In this document: piece by piece, positions 60,933 through 64,000 of the stretch | How the letters are laid out: the number at the start of each line of letters is the position of its first letter | Position numbering within the stretch: position 1 is the first letter of the stretch | Source of the DNA: DGNJ01 sp002388905 | Lineage (GTDB): Bacteria; Pseudomonadota; Gammaproteobacteria; Pseudomonadales; Porticoccaceae | Assembly (NCBI GenBank): GCA_036843405.1 | Contig: DAITSJ010000004.1 | Span: 1-64,000 of the forward strand | Direction: 5' to 3' | DNA: 64,000 nucleotides | The notes under the pieces: generated by a model | Seen by the model: the letters and a program-made list of their open reading frames with translations, nothing else | Databases searched by the model: none | Told to the model about the DNA's origin: nothing | Position numbers and translations under genes: made by a program

Positions 60933-61988
60933 ATGCGACCAGAAACCATGAAGGCGGGAGTTTTGACGGCTTACCGCGAGCCGATTGAAATCCAGGCGGT
61001 GCCCATGCCGCCGAAGCCCACTGGCTCCCAGGTATTGTTGAAAGTGGATGGCTGCGGTATCTGTCACAGCGACATTCACCTGGCCGATGGTGAACAGCCC
61101 GGTCTTCCTCCCTCACTACCGCACATCATGGGGCATGAAGTCGGCGGTTACGTCTACGAACTGGGTGACCAGGTCAAAGGTTATCGGGAGGGAGACCCCG
61201 TGGTGGTCTGGGCCGGTGGAGGCTGCGGTCACTGCAGTTACTGCATCAGCGGTAGAGACCTGCTCTGTACCGAGGAGTTCCGCTGGCTGGGTACTACGAT
61301 TCCCGGGGGATACGCCGAATATGTCCTGGTCGAAAACGAACGTTTCATGGTCAAGCTCGGCACGGACACGCTTCCAAGGGAGGCGGCACCTTTCACCGAT
61401 GCGGCCATTACCGGTTACGGCGCGGTGCGCAAGGCCATTCCCTATTTCGATCCGGAATCTCCCGTGCTGGCCCTGGGTATCGGCGCCATCGGTACCTATG
61501 GACTGCAGTACCTGAAACTCATGAGCGGTTGCGAGATCATTGCCGTCGATGTCACAGCCGAGAAGCTGGAAGCGGCCCTGGCCTGGGGTGCGACCTACAG
61601 CCTGGATGGCAACAGTGAATCTCTCGAGGACGATATTATGGCCCTGGCCGGCGGGCAGGGGGTCTGTGCCGCCATCGACTTCATCGGCACCGACAAGACC
61701 GTCAATACGGCACTGGCCGTGACTCGCGCCGAGGGCGGCGTGATACAGACGGGTATGGCCGGTGGCGTCGCGAGGGTCGATGGCTCCACCAATCCCAGAC
61801 ACTGGTCGGTGAACATGCAGTTTTCACTGGGCGCGTCACTGAAGCAGTTGCGGGAAGTCATGGCGCTGCTGCAGACAGGCAGAATCAGGCCCATTGCCGT
61901 CGATTACCGGCCTTTGGAGGAAATCAACGAGGTTCATGACGATATACGCCACAACCGCGTGCCGGGGCGAATTGTCGTGATTCCCTGA
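60933..61988 (+). CDS. Zinc-dependent alcohol dehydrogenase (MDR)
   Basis: A 351-residue medium-chain dehydrogenase. CGICHSDIHLADG and MGHEVGGYV hold the catalytic zinc ligands, and CGHCSYCISGRDLLC the structural-zinc Cys. The cofactor motif reads ALGIGAIGTYG. It differs from the ADH at 53457 and is nearer to the CAD or arabinose-dehydrogenase-like branch. ATG 60933 follows CGGAG at good distance; GTG 60915 and ATG 60948 are alternatives. It ends the plus-strand run and faces the hotdog-like gene. Confidence 0.9.
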   Translation: MRPETMKAGVLTAYREPIEIQAVPMPPKPTGSQVLLKVDGCGICHSDIHLADGEQPGLPPSLPHIMGHEVGGYVYELGDQVKGYREGDPVVVWAGGGCGHCSYCISGRDLLCTEEFRWLGTTIPGGYAEYVLVENERFMVKLGTDTLPREAAPFTDAAITGYGAVRKAIPYFDPESPVLALGIGAIGTYGLQYLKLMSGCEIIAVDVTAEKLEAALAWGATYSLDGNSESLEDDIMALAGGQGVCAAIDFIGTDKTVNTALAVTRAEGGVIQTGMAGGVARVDGSTNPRHWSVNMQFSLGASLKQLREVMALLQTGRIRPIAVDYRPLEEINEVHDDIRHNRVPGRIVVIP

Positions 61989-62022
61989 TATTTTGCCAGG
62001 CATCCTGTTTGCTGCATGCAGA

Positions 62023-62889
62023 CTATCGGGAGTTTGCATCCGGTTTTTTGAACACGGCCGAGGCCGCACTAACGATTCTATCGCCATCGCCAATATCCAC
62101 CAGCGATAACCGGACAGCAAGCGCATTCTTTCCCTCGATGAGAGTACCTTTTGTCCGGAAGGGCCCGGTTTTTCCCCGGGCGACAAACATGATCTGCCAC
62201 TGGGTGACTTGCGCGCATTCGTTGGCAACGGAAGACTCGATGAGTTCGTTGGCGCATGCTTCCAAAGCGATGTATTGCGGGCCCAGATGCAGGGCTGCGT
62301 CTGGAGATGCAGTGGCTCGTTCCAGTGCGGGAATCTCCCAAACAGCCGCATTACGGTGACGTAAGCCAAAGGCCTGCGGCAGGGAGGGCATATCGGGCCT
62401 GTCCTCCACAGCCAATGGCGGGTTTTCCACCGGTCGATACCCCGGCGGCGGCGATCCCAGGGTGATCGCCGAGCCGCTGGACAGCGCAATCACTCTGTCC
62501 GGGTTGGTATCGTCGACAATGAGCGAGCGGCTAAAACCCATGTTGCGCCCCAGCTTGACAGTTTCGGGCAGTACCCGTACCCGGTTAACTCCCCGGGCGT
62601 CATCGATAACCTGGAGGTTCGCTGTTATCGGGTTGGGGATGTAGAGGTCGTCATGCATGCCGCCGGACTCCGCCGCTGCGATGCAGAGCGGTGCGGCCAT
62701 GATACCGCCATGAATGTTGCGCATATCGTGCCGAAGCGGCATGGTCACTGAATCGACGCCCTTGTCCAGGACAGGGTTTGTCCGGCCCAGATAGCGATAG
62801 GTCAACAAATTGGTCCAACCACTTTCAAATTTCGACCAGTAGTTGTCTGCGGCACCTATCCGTATATCCGAAGGCTTTTTCTCACTCAT
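62023..62889 (-). CDS. Hotdog-fold thioesterase-like protein
   Basis: A 288-residue protein with a PaaI-like motif (DMRNIHGGIMAAPLCIAAAE) in the N-terminal half and a second hotdog-like half (ANECAQVTQWQIMFVARG, NALAVRLSLVDIGDGDRIV). The double-hotdog layout resembles acyl-CoA thioesterases of the TesB-like and PaaI-like groups, but the family is not certain. ATG 62889 has GAGAAA upstream; the longer frame to 62940 is unsupported. It is divergent from the MFS gene. No operator copy lies upstream, so it may be outside the regulon. Confidence 0.72.
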   Translation of the reverse strand: MSEKKPSDIRIGAADNYWSKFESGWTNLLTYRYLGRTNPVLDKGVDSVTMPLRHDMRNIHGGIMAAPLCIAAAESGGMHDDLYIPNPITANLQVIDDARGVNRVRVLPETVKLGRNMGFSRSLIVDDTNPDRVIALSSGSAITLGSPPPGYRPVENPPLAVEDRPDMPSLPQAFGLRHRNAAVWEIPALERATASPDAALHLGPQYIALEACANELIESSVANECAQVTQWQIMFVARGKTGPFRTKGTLIEGKNALAVRLSLVDIGDGDRIVSAASAVFKKPDANSR

Positions 62890-63321
62890 GAAAGTTTCTC
62901 GGCAAAAATAGTGACGTGACCTGACCGGGAGCGAACTCATTATAGGATGGGTCCGGGGTTATGAGTATCGGCTGGAATAGTCGATTGATTAAAAAGGCCC
63001 GCAAAGATATCAGGATGGCCGCTTTTGATAGACATATCGATTGTCTGTTGCTCCCACGCTTTGCCATACTTGCCCGGTTATGGATATGTGCTCGGCGCAT
63101 ACACACGGTGTCGGGATCTGGCCGCACTAATATGGGCTATAGCGGCTACTCAATTCAGGTATCGTTTTAGGGTTGCTATGGGTATTTTTGGGCCTTGTTT
63201 CTAAAGACACCTGCTCCTTGGCGAGTTAGTTGTTTCGCTTCCCGGGGTGCTTTCTTTAAGCTCCGGCTTATCGCCTCCCAAACCTGACGAAAATAATCAT
63301 GGGCATCCGGAACTATAATTT
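62890..63321. other. Divergent intergenic region
   Basis: A 432-base spacer with no operator copy and no gene I can support firmly. It includes a possible small minus-strand frame (63176-63355, see separate entry) and a plus-strand open frame at 62961-63170 without ribosome site. Confidence 0.5.
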
Positions 63322-63355
63322 TTGAAAACAGATAGATTTCCTTCAGCCATACCAC
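63176..63355 (-). pseudogene. Possible small ORF or gene remnant
   Basis: A 59-codon minus-strand frame from GTG 63355 to TAG 63176 reads like a natural protein tail (VPDAHDYFRQVWEAISRSLK and a Lys/Arg-rich end) and stays open upstream into the antisense of the MFS start. I recognise no family. It may be the end of a decayed gene cut off when the MFS gene was placed here. Confidence 0.22.
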
Positions 63356-64000
63356 TTCCCGGCGGTGATAATAAGCAAGCCGGCTCTGGTTATGCCCGTT
63401 ATGTGCTGTTTTTACTGACTCTGACCTATACCTGCAGTTATATCGACCGATATATCCTGTCGGTTCTGGTAGAGCCGATCAAGGCGGAGCTCGGCGTATC
63501 CGACACCCAGATGGGCTTCCTCGGTGGGTTGGCTTTTGCGCTGTTGTACACCATTGCCGGTATCCCCATTGCTCGCTGGGCCGACCGTGGCAACCGGCGC
63601 AGCATCATTGCCCTGGGTGTGGCCGTGTGGAGCCTGATGACCATGGCCAGCGGGCTGGCGAGAAGCTTTGCGCAACTGGCCATGGCCCGGGTCGGTGTCG
63701 GTTTGGGGGAGGCGGCCTGTACCCCGCCGGCGCACTCGCTGCTTGCCGATTATTTCCCGCCGGAAAAGCGGGCCACCGTGTTGTCCATTTATTCAATGGC
63801 GATTCCCTTCGGGGTGATGCTGGGCTTCCTGGCCGGTGGCTGGATTACCTATTTTTTCGACTGGCGCACGGCGTTTCTGATGGTGGGCGCGCCGGGGCTT
63901 CTGCTGGCGATCCTGGTGCGCTACACCATTGCCGAGCCCCAGCGCGGGCGTATGGAAAAGCGAGCGGATCGGCACCTGGTTTCGGACAAGGGCTATGGTT
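63322..64000 (+). CDS. MFS transporter (partial, N-terminal part)
   Basis: About 226 residues before the window edge. YVLFLLTLTYTCSYIDRYIL is the first membrane helix, FLGGLAFALLYTIAGIPIAR the second, and ARWADRGNRRSII the loop motif between helices 2 and 3 of the major facilitator family; further helices follow. The type is spinster-like, frequent in sterol and aromatic catabolic clusters as importer or exporter. No ATG is in frame upstream of helix 1; TTG 63322 gives a natural N-terminus (MKTDRFPSAIPLPGG) and is my choice, with only a weak ribosome site. Confidence 0.82.
   Translation, partial: MKTDRFPSAIPLPGGDNKQAGSGYARYVLFLLTLTYTCSYIDRYILSVLVEPIKAELGVSDTQMGFLGGLAFALLYTIAGIPIARWADRGNRRSIIALGVAVWSLMTMASGLARSFAQLAMARVGVGLGEAACTPPAHSLLADYFPPEKRATVLSIYSMAIPFGVMLGFLAGGWITYFFDWRTAFLMVGAPGLLLAILVRYTIAEPQRGRMEKRADRHLVSDKGYG

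Overview
The window is a dense, GC-rich bacterial segment (about 50 protein genes, short spacers, many ATGA or GTGA stop/start overlaps). A gammaproteobacterium is my best guess from gene style, but nothing here (no rRNA, no ribosomal protein) fixes the taxon. A run of 10 N at 34546-34555 shows a draft or metagenome assembly. No tRNA, rRNA, CRISPR array, complete insertion sequence or prophage gene was seen.

Almost every gene belongs to families used to break down large, poorly soluble cyclic lipids such as sterols, bile-acid-like compounds or terpenoids. There are 16 short-chain dehydrogenases (14 classical, 2 extended), two P450s, two luciferase-like flavin monooxygenases, a KstD-like FAD dehydrogenase, an OYE/dienoyl-CoA reductase-type enzyme, two AMP-forming acyl-CoA ligases and one ADP-forming type. 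Five acyl-CoA dehydrogenase genes make up one fused gene and two adjacent pairs. There are also three crotonases, a hydratase-2-like protein, thioesterases, an aldehyde dehydrogenase, two zinc alcohol dehydrogenases and a membrane PQQ dehydrogenase. No Rieske oxygenase, extradiol dioxygenase or other classical ring-cleavage gene is present, so the window looks like the side-chain and ring-tailoring part of a larger pathway, or a different pathway. The substrate cannot be named from sequence.

Layout: (1) 133-561, an SnoaL-like gene on the minus strand, divergent from a plus-strand run 891-12601 (SDRs, DUF1214-like, two epimerase-like proteins, sulfotransferase, LLM enzyme, KstD-like enzyme). 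(2) An LLM/SDR divergent pair at 12642-14518. (3) A minus-strand operon 23312 to 14600 (ACAD pair, ligase, fused ACAD, SnoaL-like, CMD-like, P450). (4) A divergent SDR pair at 23403-25167. (5) A long plus operon 25446-40706 (SDR, IclR regulator, LuxE-like and LuxC-like reductase pair, SDR, thioesterase, ALDH, crotonase, ACAD, ADP-forming ligase, ACAD, SMP-30, AMP ligase). (6) A minus-strand crotonase and OYE enzyme. (7) Plus runs 44282-47067, 47247-54482 and 54731-56420. (8) An AraC-type regulator on the minus strand. (9) A foldback element and the plus run 58045-61988, then a hotdog-like gene on the minus strand and the start of an MFS transporter.

The main discovery is a 19-bp palindrome, AGCTGAC-N5-GTCAGCT with variants, found at eleven intergenic positions in front of nearly every transcription unit. 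It ties the whole window into one putative regulon under a regulator that I cannot identify and that may lie outside the window. Other points of interest are the LuxC/LuxE-type pair inside a catabolic operon, several dehydrogenase-fold proteins that have lost canonical catalytic residues, a hydratase-2 homologue without its catalytic motif, and a 131-bp MITE-like foldback directly upstream of an operon.
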